Positions 18,501 through 27,483 of a stretch of DNA of 64,000 nucleotides are shown here, piece by piece. Origin of the DNA: Chitinophagales bacterium (GTDB lineage: Bacteria; Bacteroidota; Bacteroidia; Chitinophagales; Saprospiraceae); assembly GCA_013299105.1 (NCBI GenBank), contig JAAFJY010000014.1, positions 62,001 through 126,000 on the forward strand. Reading direction: 5' to 3'. Below the pieces are notes generated by a model. It did no database searches. It worked only from the letters and a program-made list of their open reading frames with translations, and was not told where the DNA came from. A program made the translations under genes and the position numbers. Positions within the stretch are counted from its first letter, which is position 1. Each line of letters starts with the position of its first letter.

Positions 18501-19866
18501 ATACGATAACTGGGATACCGACCAATACTGGTACATCGACCGCATGAACTCGAATCGAGAATACTGGATATCGCACGATGAAGAGGCTGGATATTGGGGT
18601 GCCCCCATTGAATCTGATTCGTTGTTGCAATTTTCAAAAATTGAAGTGCAGGATAGTATCGCTTATATGAGCGGCATTTTTACAGGGGCGTTACGATTCA
18701 GAGGCCAGCTTTTGTCAAGCGATTTTCCTCACGACCGCATCAGTGCTTTTGTGTTGGCTTTGCGTACCAATGGCACTGTGAAAGGAGTACATATTTTTCA
18801 AGGGATTGACACCTTGTACGGTGGCTTTTCATTTGCATTGGGGAACGCTGGAAAGATACTTGTGAGTGGGCAGAAAGCAGTCCAACATGCACTTAAACAC
18901 AACGGTACAGAGTTGAATTTACTCGGACGTACTGCTTTTTTTGGAGCTATTGAGCAAAATACACAGTTTTTCCAATTGATCCAAGCCCCTGATTTGGGTA
19001 GTGGTCGTATCCTAACAATGGCGGTTTCTCTAGAAGGTGATGATGTTGGCTTACTTATTGGGCCATCTACACCCATCACCTGGTCAAACAATACCCTGAA
19101 GGCTGACCCAGGCACAGGGTTCAATATCGTTAGTATTGATCCTTTGGGTGCGCTCAACTGGTCTCAGCACATCAGCGGAGCGCTGGACTTGCGCCAAAGA
19201 GACCTCAAATATGGTTATCAAAAGCGCATCATCTTTGCATACACCTATCAGGGTGCAGTCAATGTTGCTGACTCGTTGATAGTAAACAGCAATGGCAAAG
19301 AGGACATTGGCCTCATCCAATTTAGCAACACAGGAGGCATTCGTTGGCACAAAAACTATGGAACTCCAGAAACGGAAACTGTAAAAGCCTTGCTTTACAA
19401 CTATGGTGTGGTTTATTTTGGCGGAGATTTCAAAGGGAATCAGAGTGTGCGTTCGGTAGGTGAATATGATTTTCACAATACTACCCAGTATCCTAATCGT
19501 GCTTACGTTTCATACGTTCTTGATTCTCTTTCGATTCAAGATACTACAGGTGTGACTTATGAAATTGCGGCATATCAGGCACCAAAGTTCGCAAGTCATA
19601 TTTCCAACAAAAACACCCTCAAAGCCTACCCCAACCCCTTCCAAAACCAGATCACCGCTGAATTCATACTCGATACCCCCGGAGAAATCACCCTGCAATT
19701 GTTCAACCAACTGGGCAATGTAGTGGAGCTGCGCAAGATCAACGCCAACGACGGCCTCAATCGGGAGCAAATCTCGACCAACAGCCTCCCCAGCGGCCTG
19801 TACTTCCTGCACCTCCACGACGCCCAAAACCGCCAAATCGGCGTGCAGAAGATACTAAAGATGTAA
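15508..19866 (+). CDS. Large Cys-rich beta-propeller protein with T9SS type A sorting domain, unit 1
   Basis: This 1452-residue protein has a signal peptide (end near ASAQ), an N-terminal CxxC (CAQCNGK) and an SprB-like segment (WSNGETTQDL..GDYTVTVTDIAGC). A long Cys-rich region carries the recurring motif C-x-x-[IV]-x-[YFV]-C near 554 (CRKVRFC), 711 (CYKIKYC), 787 (CVPIEYC) and 880 (CPIIQFC), often followed by CxxC (EDCQTC, FDCPNC). Residues about 940-1360 look like beta-propeller strands with many YxSGxF and GxDT turns. The last 80 residues are a type A sorting domain (KAYPNPFQNQIT..SLPSGLYFLHLHD), which directs T9SS export and surface attachment. It is homologous to 38934-43223. The ligand is unknown. 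The middle of the gene (about 17600-18300) is AT-rich. Confidence 0.8.
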   Translation: MNPFKLFNKYSWLWTFALCTGGLLLKASAQDLREQIIVSEVNQSSCAQCNGKISVKLPLGMALPLQVSLRDAGSTSPKTLHYSELSEVTQAIFDEVCPGPYTITVSIKDPKFEDQSCAILTKTGILKGNGQANFAVTLVSNVNNLLQISTTALNPSFKWSNGETTQDLSVKIPGDYTVTVTDIAGCAKIAGPFSAKAECYSANGTYIGEKFEIGIAGMTDKQEGIFSSGADQTLRVTFAGGTALPAGYTIKWLLSDGTVLGNANSITIPYNQFSNYKSVKVVVNNACEQRERTIKLQACGEVLKDPTELFDMKVEPSCYYRSLGSGTSIVSTDNRTGKITLSIPIPAGMTQQQIVVSLASRKFTASSVDSKGRAVFVLDRLYSFESAQTILVEFGACKFSFQAVVPKKEAKYFEDVVLRYSKDLDAYDPVKNLCNFTATCSTETNPSKDVVNPPFLVSFPPIKFISRSQTFDRSVSKRKCEKVAVCGAGSFSYEARLHQLPFEERLVDAVTTYAGIFNEVLNSIITDPKIKLTPAEKEFMIEKLCADNKDRQRCRKVRFCPGSFEVIDDSAPGGPLFGRRKNSDQLSEDGKCWELDCGRGRGREMLSTCDPELAQVVKIIAPVGPTGGVCLDVEDRDDTSDNTDGENGKKCEKYEYTRTTAAQLLAANSPDELNIIPGSQLERIYWLLKNRADALDQLLERAGTGASRLACYKIKYCTITQIVRNFRSLERDIIDEDCQTCSNADMVYTNLYDLVRKLPNNPIGADFRYLKRAYGFDPASTPFTYRCVPIEYCPGTNIVKRIDKVSDLVRQVTTFDCPNCTAISVRFNVLVGIYFRKDRAAWRELIGENEQYEDFILEGEDLEKLILKNGRYHSSTYEGCPIIQFCKETNKVFNFRKMDDYLFNSTCNHLFHEGDQNNHTISFGSNLFSQQNEVEPRSPKYFEDFPANEVFNMFTPQISGGFFSGKAAISNEKTGKYYNFSHDVKPLQVLKDSAIIFKYDNWDTDQYWYIDRMNSNREYWISHDEEAGYWGAPIESDSLLQFSKIEVQDSIAYMSGIFTGALRFRGQLLSSDFPHDRISAFVLALRTNGTVKGVHIFQGIDTLYGGFSFALGNAGKILVSGQKAVQHALKHNGTELNLLGRTAFFGAIEQNTQFFQLIQAPDLGSGRILTMAVSLEGDDVGLLIGPSTPITWSNNTLKADPGTGFNIVSIDPLGALNWSQHISGALDLRQRDLKYGYQKRIIFAYTYQGAVNVADSLIVNSNGKEDIGLIQFSNTGGIRWHKNYGTPETETVKALLYNYGVVYFGGDFKGNQSVRSVGEYDFHNTTQYPNRAYVSYVLDSLSIQDTTGVTYEIAAYQAPKFASHISNKNTLKAYPNPFQNQITAEFILDTPGEITLQLFNQLGNVVELRKINANDGLNREQISTNSLPSGLYFLHLHDAQNRQIGVQKILKM
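19620..19866 (+). repeat. Sorting-domain DNA repeat, copy 1
   Basis: These 247 bases encode the T9SS C-terminal domain. They are almost identical at DNA level to 31176-31422 and 42977-43223, although the upstream parts of the three genes differ greatly. This suggests gene conversion or recent module duplication. Confidence 0.9.
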
Positions 19867-19971
19867 GTGAGCGTATAAAAATAAAGCGATCCAAACAAAT
19901 TGGAGTGGTTTATTTTAGCTCCACTACTAAGTACAATCAAATTGTTTTTTTTATTTTTCAAAGACCATCGA

Positions 19972-20036
19972 GCCTCTTCTTTTTTCATCTGATCCTGGCG
20001 GAAAGCTGGGCGGATGAAAAAGGGGGAGGCTTTTTT
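19972..20036 (+). terminator. Intrinsic terminator and array junction, copy 1
   Basis: An 18-bp RNA stem (19972-19989 with 20013-20030, three G-U pairs, no mismatch) with a 23-base loop is followed by TTTTTT. The same element follows each of the three partner genes. After it comes a TTGAGGAG-rich tract up to the shared block at 20098. Confidence 0.9.
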
Positions 20037-20097
20037 AGTTGAGGAAGTTGAGGGGTTGAGGAGTTGAGAAGTTGAGGAGAGGGGCGCTGAGTGGGGG

Positions 20098-20757
20098 CCC
20101 ACCCTCCAAATCCAAGCCCCAGACTCCCTCTGCACGGGCACAAGCACCATTGCCACTGCCAGCACCTCGCCAGGGGTGAGCTACCTTTGGGCTACGGGCT
20201 CCACCAGCCCGACCCTGCCCATGTACGCAGGCGAGACCATGAGCCTGACCGTGACCGCCCCCAACGGTTGCAAAGCCAGCGATACCCATACCATCCACAG
20301 CCTGCCGATCCCAGCACCTGTGATCAGCGCCAGCGGCCCAATCAATTGTGCGGGCGATAGCGTGACCCTGAGCGCCAGTGGGCTGCTGCTGGGTACCAGC
20401 TACCAATGGAGCAATGGGGCAAGTACCGCCAGCATCCGCGTAGCGCCCGCAGTGCCTACGGCTTATATCCTAACCGCCACCCGCAGCGGCTGCGTGGGCA
20501 TCTCGAATGTACTGACCCTTACACCGCCTACTGCCTTGAGCATCGGCGATACCCTCGTACAGCCAACTTGCTACGGCACGGCTACCGGGCGCATTGGCAT
20601 CAGTGTAGCGGGTGGTACCCTACCTTATGTATATGTATGGAGCAATGGGGCAAGTACGGCGAGTATCAACAACCTGCGGGCGGGGACTTATAGCGTGACG
20701 GTGACGGATGGGAAGGGGTGTAGCTTGGTGGAGCGTTTTTTGCTGGGGGAGCCTGCG
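20098..20757 (+). repeat. Shared recombination block, copy 2
   Basis: Nearly identical to 8370-9026 and in the same frame, with one extra codon near 20450. Similarity with copy 1 continues to about 20970. The block begins immediately after the junction sequence GCTGAGTGGGGG. Confidence 0.9.
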
Positions 20758-23700
20758 AAGGTGCAGGTGCTGCTGAGCAAAGCAGGTGATGAAGACTGCC
20801 AAGCTGGTAATGTACAACTCAAAGCCCGCAGCCAACATGCGCGGGGCCCCATCCAATTGAGCCTCAACAATGCAGCTTTTGATACCATCAGCAATTGGAC
20901 GGTAGGCAATGGCTTTTATCGGGTACAGGCTAGGGATTCTTTGGGTTGTGTGGCATGGGATTCTCTACTGATTCGTGAGAAACCCATCACTTTCAAAAGC
21001 TTCCAAGTGCTCAAGGACCGGGATTGCACCTTGAACAATACCGAAATCAGCTTTGAAGCCCAGGGCGATTTTACGCCTTTCGAGTACCGCCTCAACGGAC
21101 AAGTGGTGACAGGCACCAAGCTGCTTTTGGACACGACCCATCGCAATTTTGAGCTCAAAATCAAGGATACTCGCGGTTGCGAACAAAGCCGCAGCGGCAG
21201 GATCATTGAGCTGGGAACCATTCAAAAAGTAGTGGTGCCCGTGACCAATTGTGTGCAGCCCAATGGCAGCATTACCTTGTCTTTGTCGGGTGTGAGTGCT
21301 GACTCCCTGTCCTTTAGCCTGGATGGGGGCGAAAACTGGCAGGCCAAAAACGGCACTTTCACTGGCTTGAAACCCGGCGTTTACTTCCCGATGATCCGCG
21401 ACCGCCGGACTTTCTGTCGCTTTGCAGTCGATTCGGTGGTATTGACCGATCAGTATTGCCCTCCGCTGGCAGGCTTCACCCGCGATACCGTGCTGATCAC
21501 CCAGCCCGACCAATTGATTACGCTGCCCTGGAACATCAAAGCCGATACCAGCTTTGCCATGCCCTTTAGCCTGGGCATCAGCCTGGAAGGCAGTGGTTTT
21601 CCACACTTGTTCCCCTTGCCAGCAGTGGGGCAAACGGCCAGCAGCGAACTGCGCAGCAGCCAGGTCTTCCCGCGTACCTATTTTTACCAGACCGGGCAAA
21701 AGGGCAACTTCAAAGACAGCCTCGCCCTGCGCGATTCGGCGGACCAGTTCCACTATCCGGTCACTTATGTGTTCAAGCTGCAAAAACCCTTGGGCTCGCC
21801 CATCGAAATCGACCCCAAGCGCGACAAGCTGAAAGCCATTGTGATTCTGGCTGGCCCGGAAAGTTTTGAACAAGTCACCCAATACGTTTGCCCAGGCTCG
21901 TGTATCACCATCGGCAAAGACCTGGGCTCGAATTACTGCTACCAATGGAAAAACCCCAGAGGCGAAAGCCGACCCCAAATCGAGGTTTGCCCCCAAAAGG
22001 ACGAGTTGTACCAACTGGAAATCATTGACCTGAACACCTACAAAATCCAACTGATCAACTACGAAATCAAGGTCAGCGAACCCCGGATAGTACTCAGTGC
22101 CAGCCCGGCAGAAGTATGCCAGGGCGAAAAGACCAAAATCTCCTGGGCTTTTGCTCCGGGTTTTGAGCACCTCGCAGACGAACAATGGGAGAGCAACTGG
22201 GGCAACAAGTACTTCACTGATGAGCTGGAGATCAAAATCAACAAGGATACCACCATCAGGGTCACGATCTGGGGCCTGGACTCGGAGTGCCCCTCGGTGA
22301 GCGGCGACATCATGGTCAGGGTGAAGCCCCGGCCAGAAATCGGTGGCATTTTACCCGCTTTGCCATTCGTTTGTGTGGGCAACCCCAGCTCAACGGTGAC
22401 CATAGGGCCCAAAGATGCCCCCACTAACCTGGGCTACCAATGGTCGAATGGCCAAAGCACCAGCAGCATTACGGTGGGTACGCCTGGCGAATACCGACTG
22501 ACGGTGACCAATGCCGCAGGCTGCAAAACGGTACTGGCAAGCACGGTCAAAACCAATGACCCCGAAAACCTCCAGAGCTATTTTGAAAACGGCAATTTTT
22601 TCAAAATTAAAATCGAATTGGGCAGTCCACCCGCCTTGCGCGATGAGGGCAATCAGCCTCGTTTGCGCAGTACCGGCACAGTCGAAAACCGCACCGTGGG
22701 CTTGGGTGAGGTGAACATGAAGTACCTCGAATATGGCACCTTCTTTGACTTGGTCCCTACCGCTGGCCCGCAATTGGTGGGCAGTGTATTTGCTGATTTT
22801 GGTGACAAAAAGGTCTATATCACCAACAACCGCTCCTTGTGCCAATACCCCAATTTGCTCAAAGAACTGGAACAAAAAATCAAGGAGCACAACCTGGGCT
22901 ACTGGATTCACATCAACGACAAAGTGGGCAGTACCCAGGCCGATTTCTTCATCACGGGCAGCTCTTACGACAAGACCAAGAACGCGCCCGTATCAGCTGA
23001 TCACAAGACCTTTGTGGCCCTGCGCCTGGCGCATGTGGCCAGCCGGCCGGGTTTTGCGGGTCTGAGCGGGCCTAAAACCCTGCAACTGATCTGCAATTCT
23101 TTGGTGGATAATTTTTCGGAGGGGTACGACCTGTTGAACCAGCAATTTGAAAACCCACAAGAAGGCGATCCGGTCAGCATCAACCCAGAAAGCAATTGTG
23201 CCACCACCACCAGGCCGCTCAATTTCTTGACCGCCGCAGGCAAGGTATTCAGGGTGCCGGAGCAGTCGCAGATCCGCTTTCAACCTCGTGAGGACCTGGC
23301 AGGCCTCTTCCCGCCTGGTGTCTTGACCGGATTCACCAATCCGCAGCGAGAAATTTACAGCGGGCGCTCCACCCCCAGCCAGAGTATCTATTATGGTTAC
23401 GACAATATCTCCAGCCAGGATGCGGGCAGCTACCACTTCTATGCTTACTCGCCACTGCTGAACGTGAGCCAGCCGCTGGAGGTATGGTTGGGCTCCACCC
23501 TGCAAGCTGTATCTGGCAAGGGCTGGGACAATGCCCTGTTCAACCAAACCCTCACAGGTGGAGAGACCAACCCACTGGGTGATGGCCCCTTTAGTGCAGT
23601 AGCCAAAGGCACCCTCAGCCCGGCGGCCAATTACCAAGAGCAGCGCTACGGCATCAGCATCGACTTGAGCCTGCCCGGCAAGGTCGGTCTTTGGCAGATC

Positions 23701-25140
23701 ATTAGGGGGGTGCAGCACGTGGATAAAACATTGACAGACAACAATAAACACTATATAATTACCATTCCCAGGGAAGGGGGCTTGCCGCCTTATCAGGTGT
23801 TTTATGACCGGATTAATAAGTGGTACTATACCTTCAATTGTTTAAGCGGAGAATGGCAGCGGACGGATAAAGCAGGGGTAGGGCTTTATTTGGGCACTCA
23901 GGATCTGCTCAACGCTTATGTTACTGTCAATAAAGTCATAGACCAACTGATCTCGGATGGGCATTTCGTGCTAGATGTATTGGGGATGGTGCCTGTTTTT
24001 GGAGCAATTCCTGATTTTATTAATGGTGTATGGTATTTATTAGAAGGTGATAAAGGGAATGCAGCCTTGTCGTTTGTCAGTGTAATCCCAGGCTATGGAG
24101 ATATCGTTGGAGGGGCAAAAATTGCGGCAACAACATTTATTATTATTGCAAGAATTCCACATAAAGCATACGTTCGTCTGTTAAAACTTGCCAATGGTGT
24201 TGAGGTCCTTTTAGACTGGACAAAGTTTACTGAGAAATTGCGGTCGGTGCGGAACATATATCCAAATATTTCAGATAGAGTTATCAGCACATTAATGACC
24301 AATATCGATGGACTAAAAGATGCCGATTTATTGTATAGGCTCTTTAAAGACCCAGAGAAATTGGCTAAGGCTTGGGATTTCATGAGGGCTGCTGGAGTTA
24401 CAGGCAATAAGTTGTATGATCCACTGATTATTGATGTTGTTATGAGGCAACTTGATGATGTCAATTTCATCAATAGAATTGGAGGAGAAGATGTTTATAA
24501 GAGAATCATCGGCCAATTTAGGGGAGGCTGTGTACTTTGTAAAGAAGCTGCGGACTACCTTAAACCTTTAGGCAATTTGACTGATTTGCTGGTCATGATG
24601 GAGACTTGGACAAATAAATTTGCTGGCATCCCAGGATTTGAGGCAGCGATTAAAGCTTTTGGCTATGACTCACCAGCAGCACAAAGAGCGGCACTTTTTG
24701 TCTTTGATTTAGCGTCTAAAGAAGGTAGAACAATTACTGCTTTTGAGTTCAAATATCTTGAAGAATTTGCGAATCGAGCAGATTTTGTAGTGATGGAGAA
24801 TGGAAAAAGAATACTTGTAGAGGCAAAGTCATGGAGTTCTGAATTCATAAATAAAATTCCGACAAGTGAGTTAACTACACAGCTTAAAAGATATATTAAC
24901 AACCCTCCTTTTGAGCAATGGTTTGATGCTTCTGCTATCAAGGAATTTACTAAAACTGATCAAATAATTGATAAGTTAACTTTTGTTAAGTCTAAATATA
25001 AAGAGTTATTTTCAAACGCAGATTTTTGGAAAGATGACGATATGAAAGCTTTTTTTCTTTCAAAAGGCGTATCATTGGGGACAAATATCGCTTCTTTACC
25101 ACTGAGTCACCCTTTGTTTGATTTTATAAAACTTAAGTAG
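20176..25140 (+). CDS. 5'-truncated toxin cassette, unit 2 (probably silent)
   Basis: The frame is open from 20068, just after an in-frame TGA at 20065-20067. It enters the shared block at 20098, and the first possible start is a GTG at 20176 inside a conserved Ig-like strand. There is no signal peptide and no ribosome binding site, so it looks like a stored 3' end of a toxin gene. After the SprB repeat come two DCxxGN repeats, the LAGFTRDTVLITQ domain, the LGYWIHI and RVPEQSQIRF regions, a pre-toxin segment (about 1266-1300, VPVFGAIPDFINGVWYLLEGD) and a tip with E1524, D1536 and E1549-A-K1551 (ILVEAKSW), a good PD-(D/E)xK nuclease pattern. The last 1.1 kb is strongly AT-rich. The immunity gene starts 1 base after the stop. 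Expression after recombination into unit 1 is inferred. Confidence 0.75.
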   Translation: MSYLWATGSTSPTLPMYAGETMSLTVTAPNGCKASDTHTIHSLPIPAPVISASGPINCAGDSVTLSASGLLLGTSYQWSNGASTASIRVAPAVPTAYILTATRSGCVGISNVLTLTPPTALSIGDTLVQPTCYGTATGRIGISVAGGTLPYVYVWSNGASTASINNLRAGTYSVTVTDGKGCSLVERFLLGEPAKVQVLLSKAGDEDCQAGNVQLKARSQHARGPIQLSLNNAAFDTISNWTVGNGFYRVQARDSLGCVAWDSLLIREKPITFKSFQVLKDRDCTLNNTEISFEAQGDFTPFEYRLNGQVVTGTKLLLDTTHRNFELKIKDTRGCEQSRSGRIIELGTIQKVVVPVTNCVQPNGSITLSLSGVSADSLSFSLDGGENWQAKNGTFTGLKPGVYFPMIRDRRTFCRFAVDSVVLTDQYCPPLAGFTRDTVLITQPDQLITLPWNIKADTSFAMPFSLGISLEGSGFPHLFPLPAVGQTASSELRSSQVFPRTYFYQTGQKGNFKDSLALRDSADQFHYPVTYVFKLQKPLGSPIEIDPKRDKLKAIVILAGPESFEQVTQYVCPGSCITIGKDLGSNYCYQWKNPRGESRPQIEVCPQKDELYQLEIIDLNTYKIQLINYEIKVSEPRIVLSASPAEVCQGEKTKISWAFAPGFEHLADEQWESNWGNKYFTDELEIKINKDTTIRVTIWGLDSECPSVSGDIMVRVKPRPEIGGILPALPFVCVGNPSSTVTIGPKDAPTNLGYQWSNGQSTSSITVGTPGEYRLTVTNAAGCKTVLASTVKTNDPENLQSYFENGNFFKIKIELGSPPALRDEGNQPRLRSTGTVENRTVGLGEVNMKYLEYGTFFDLVPTAGPQLVGSVFADFGDKKVYITNNRSLCQYPNLLKELEQKIKEHNLGYWIHINDKVGSTQADFFITGSSYDKTKNAPVSADHKTFVALRLAHVASRPGFAGLSGPKTLQLICNSLVDNFSEGYDLLNQQFENPQEGDPVSINPESNCATTTRPLNFLTAAGKVFRVPEQSQIRFQPREDLAGLFPPGVLTGFTNPQREIYSGRSTPSQSIYYGYDNISSQDAGSYHFYAYSPLLNVSQPLEVWLGSTLQAVSGKGWDNALFNQTLTGGETNPLGDGPFSAVAKGTLSPAANYQEQRYGISIDLSLPGKVGLWQIIRGVQHVDKTLTDNNKHYIITIPREGGLPPYQVFYDRINKWYYTFNCLSGEWQRTDKAGVGLYLGTQDLLNAYVTVNKVIDQLISDGHFVLDVLGMVPVFGAIPDFINGVWYLLEGDKGNAALSFVSVIPGYGDIVGGAKIAATTFIIIARIPHKAYVRLLKLANGVEVLLDWTKFTEKLRSVRNIYPNISDRVISTLMTNIDGLKDADLLYRLFKDPEKLAKAWDFMRAAGVTGNKLYDPLIIDVVMRQLDDVNFINRIGGEDVYKRIIGQFRGGCVLCKEAADYLKPLGNLTDLLVMMETWTNKFAGIPGFEAAIKAFGYDSPAAQRAALFVFDLASKEGRTITAFEFKYLEEFANRADFVVMENGKRILVEAKSWSSEFINKIPTSELTTQLKRYINNPPFEQWFDASAIKEFTKTDQIIDKLTFVKSKYKELFSNADFWKDDDMKAFFLSKGVSLGTNIASLPLSHPLFDFIKLK

Positions 25141-25141
25141 C

Positions 25142-26242
25142 ATGGAAAGACTACCAAATAAAGCATCTGGCATTTTTGTATTTGATAATTTGATCTCATA
25201 TGCGTGGGATAATTGCATATATGAGGTTGGCACATCAGATGTGAGGTGTTTTGATTTTATTGAGAATAATTGGATTTTTGAATATTTCATTTTTCATGAT
25301 TCGGAACTAATCATAGACTCTTCAGCCAGATGCTTTCAGTTGATAAACGGGGTATTGGCTAATCAAATTGAAGCAGTAACCCATACTTCTCCATACAATA
25401 GTCGATATATTATGATACAAAAAGAAGTTGGAGTAGATATTCAAGGATTCCCCAAGGCAACATGGATTTTTTATGATCTAGGTAGCAAAAAAAGATTAGA
25501 AAAACCTGTAGTTGAAGATGTATTGGTAATTTCATCAGATATACTTTTGAGTATTAATCGGGAATTAACAGCTTATCGCCCAGAGTCAATCGATCCAATT
25601 TGGAGATTTGATCTCTATGGCTTTTTTGAGAGTATTGGAGATTATTTGATGAAAGAAGCATTAGATAGCCCACTGAAATTCCATTACATCAGAGTTTTAG
25701 GGAAGTGGGAGAATTTTCTGATTGTTGAATTTCACAGATACCAATTAATGTATCTAGATTTTGAAACTGGTGTTTTGGTTTTTCTATCTGATAATTTGGC
25801 TTCAAGGTATCCAGAAGTTTTGGCGGTTAGTAATCAGCCAGATGCGGATGGATTACTACTTGATTGGCATTTAGATCAAGAGAAAGGTAAGATTTACTCA
25901 TTAAATGCAAATGTATTTGTTGAGTTTGACTTGCTGATCAGGGAATGGAGACTAAAAAAGGAATTTCCACTTGTTATCCCAGGCTCATGGTACTTTACTA
26001 GGTCAGTACTTTTCGGTAATAAATTGTTTTTTACAGCACAGAAAACAGATTATTTTTCAGACGTTTTAGGGGCATTTGATATCGAAAGACTTGAAGTGGT
26101 TTGGTTTTATCAATTTAAAGATTCGATTGGCTCAATCAAAGTCAACAACAAATACGTAATTGTTTACGGAGGTGATTATCAATGGTACATCTTCACCCAT
26201 GAAGAAATCGAATCAGAAATCCAAAAAAACCAAAACCAATGA
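25142..26242 (+). CDS. Putative immunity protein with beta-propeller-like pattern, unit 2
   Basis: A 366-residue protein without a signal peptide. It has about six to seven repeats of short strands separated by turns (WIFYDLGSKKRLEKPV; LMYLDFETGVLVFLSD; LGAFDIERLEVVWFYQF; YVIVYGGDYQWYIF), like PQQ/WD-type propellers. It is large for an immunity protein and has no similarity to those of units 1 and 3. The start lies one base after the toxin stop, and the stop overlaps the following barrel gene by 4 bases. The immunity role is inferred from position only. The DNA is AT-rich like the toxin tip before it, as expected if tip and immunity gene moved together. Confidence 0.55.
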   Translation: MERLPNKASGIFVFDNLISYAWDNCIYEVGTSDVRCFDFIENNWIFEYFIFHDSELIIDSSARCFQLINGVLANQIEAVTHTSPYNSRYIMIQKEVGVDIQGFPKATWIFYDLGSKKRLEKPVVEDVLVISSDILLSINRELTAYRPESIDPIWRFDLYGFFESIGDYLMKEALDSPLKFHYIRVLGKWENFLIVEFHRYQLMYLDFETGVLVFLSDNLASRYPEVLAVSNQPDADGLLLDWHLDQEKGKIYSLNANVFVEFDLLIREWRLKKEFPLVIPGSWYFTRSVLFGNKLFFTAQKTDYFSDVLGAFDIERLEVVWFYQFKDSIGSIKVNNKYVIVYGGDYQWYIFTHEEIESEIQKNQNQ

Positions 26243-26853
26243 CCAAAACCAAACCATACTATTTGCTCTTTCTCCTCCTCCTAGCCCTGCCAGCCCATGC
26301 GCAGTTGCGCTACGAGCTCAAGGTGGCTCCGCTATGGGGCTTGAAGGGCTACAGCTACGAGCAGGTATTGAGCCGCAATACCGTAGAGGGCTCCTTTGAG
26401 TGGCTACTGGGTAAGAAATTTGGGGTGGAGGCTGGGGTGGCGCATCGGAGGAATAGATGTGTGGAGCCCTATTTTTACTCCAATCAGTTGGAAAACCTTG
26501 AATGGAATGCACTGGTATTCAGTTTGTACGCCCGTTTTTATGTAACAGGCAACCAGCAGCGCCAGCGAGGTTTGTTCATTGGCATACACACGAGTTGGTT
26601 TCGGAACTATGGGTACCCTTCGGAAATATTTTCTATTTCAGGACTTGGGGTTTCGATCGCTGGAGATGACCAAAGAGAACATGGGACCCTGGTAGGGTAC
26701 AAATTTGTAGTCAAAAACAAGTGGGTAGTCGAACCGGGTGTTACCATGTGTAAAAAATACTTTTTTCTGGATACCAGAGAAGATTTTCGTGCGGCTATGT
26801 ATTTAAAACTAGGATTCAGAAACGACAAAAAGCAGATTCAACATGAACGCTAA
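26239..26853 (+). CDS. Small outer-membrane barrel-like protein, unit 2 (first of pair)
   Basis: A 204-residue protein with a signal peptide (end near AHAQ) and mature start LRYELKVAPLWGLKGYSYE. Strand-like segments VEGSFEWLLG, LVFSLYARFYV, GLFIGIHTSWF and AAMYLKLGF end it. This is the DUF3575-like style of outer-membrane protein and differs from the first barrels of units 1 and 3. It starts in a 4-base overlap with the immunity gene and overlaps the next gene by 11 bases. Confidence 0.6.
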   Translation: MTKTKPYYLLFLLLLALPAHAQLRYELKVAPLWGLKGYSYEQVLSRNTVEGSFEWLLGKKFGVEAGVAHRRNRCVEPYFYSNQLENLEWNALVFSLYARFYVTGNQQRQRGLFIGIHTSWFRNYGYPSEIFSISGLGVSIAGDDQREHGTLVGYKFVVKNKWVVEPGVTMCKKYFFLDTREDFRAAMYLKLGFRNDKKQIQHER

Positions 26854-27472
26854 AGCAATTGGGCTACTGTATTCATTCGTGCTGATGCTCATTTTTACCA
26901 ATGTGCGCAGTCAATCGCATGAAGTGAAAATTGCGCCATATGAGGTTCGTTCTTCCACGGTCAAGGATATAACAGACTTGTCTTATGAATACACCAACCG
27001 ATCAAGGGTTGGCTTTGAATTTTCCATTGCTCCCTTTCGAAAGGGGTTCCACGAATGGTACGAAGAAACCAACAACTCTTTCGGATTCGTAGACAAAATT
27101 TTTATTTGGAACCAGCCCCGCTTTAACTTTTTCATGAAGTATTATGGCAAAAAGCGGCAGCATTATGGGTTTTACAAGGCTTTGATGATCAGTTATACTT
27201 TTACCCCTAATCAGGAAAGGGTTTATGCAGATTTTCTTGAGGCTACTAATTTAAATCCTGGTTATTGGCATAGGCAAAAAATGCTCAATACCTTTTCAAT
27301 TGGGATCGCACTTGGCTATAAAATGCTGTTGATGGATGAACGAATCGTATTGGAGCCCAAAGTGGGCCTTGGCATGAATCACAACTTAAATTATCGGGCA
27401 CGACCATTTGAAAATTTTGGCAGATACCTTGCCACTGTACAATTGGGTTATCGTTTGGTTAAACCACAATAA
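26843..27472 (+). CDS. Small outer-membrane barrel-like protein, unit 2 (second of pair)
   Basis: A 209-residue protein with a signal peptide (end near VRSQ) and mature start SHEVKIAPYEVRSS, similar in style to its upstream neighbour (VKIAP / LKVAP). Amphipathic strands (VGFEFSIAPF, RFNFFMKYYG, SIGIALGYKML, ATVQLGYRLV) suggest a small barrel. The partner gene starts 11 bases downstream. The pair probably serves the unit-2 partner, as the other pairs do theirs. Confidence 0.6.
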   Translation: MNAKAIGLLYSFVLMLIFTNVRSQSHEVKIAPYEVRSSTVKDITDLSYEYTNRSRVGFEFSIAPFRKGFHEWYEETNNSFGFVDKIFIWNQPRFNFFMKYYGKKRQHYGFYKALMISYTFTPNQERVYADFLEATNLNPGYWHRQKMLNTFSIGIALGYKMLLMDERIVLEPKVGLGMNHNLNYRARPFENFGRYLATVQLGYRLVKPQ

Positions 27473-27483
27473 AATCAAAAATC

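Noticed and set aside
20176-20178. GTG as the true start of the unit 2 toxin
   Set aside because: It lies inside a conserved strand of the shared block, with no ribosome binding site or signal peptide after it. The frame is open upstream to 20068, so the GTG is only the first codon a gene finder could use.
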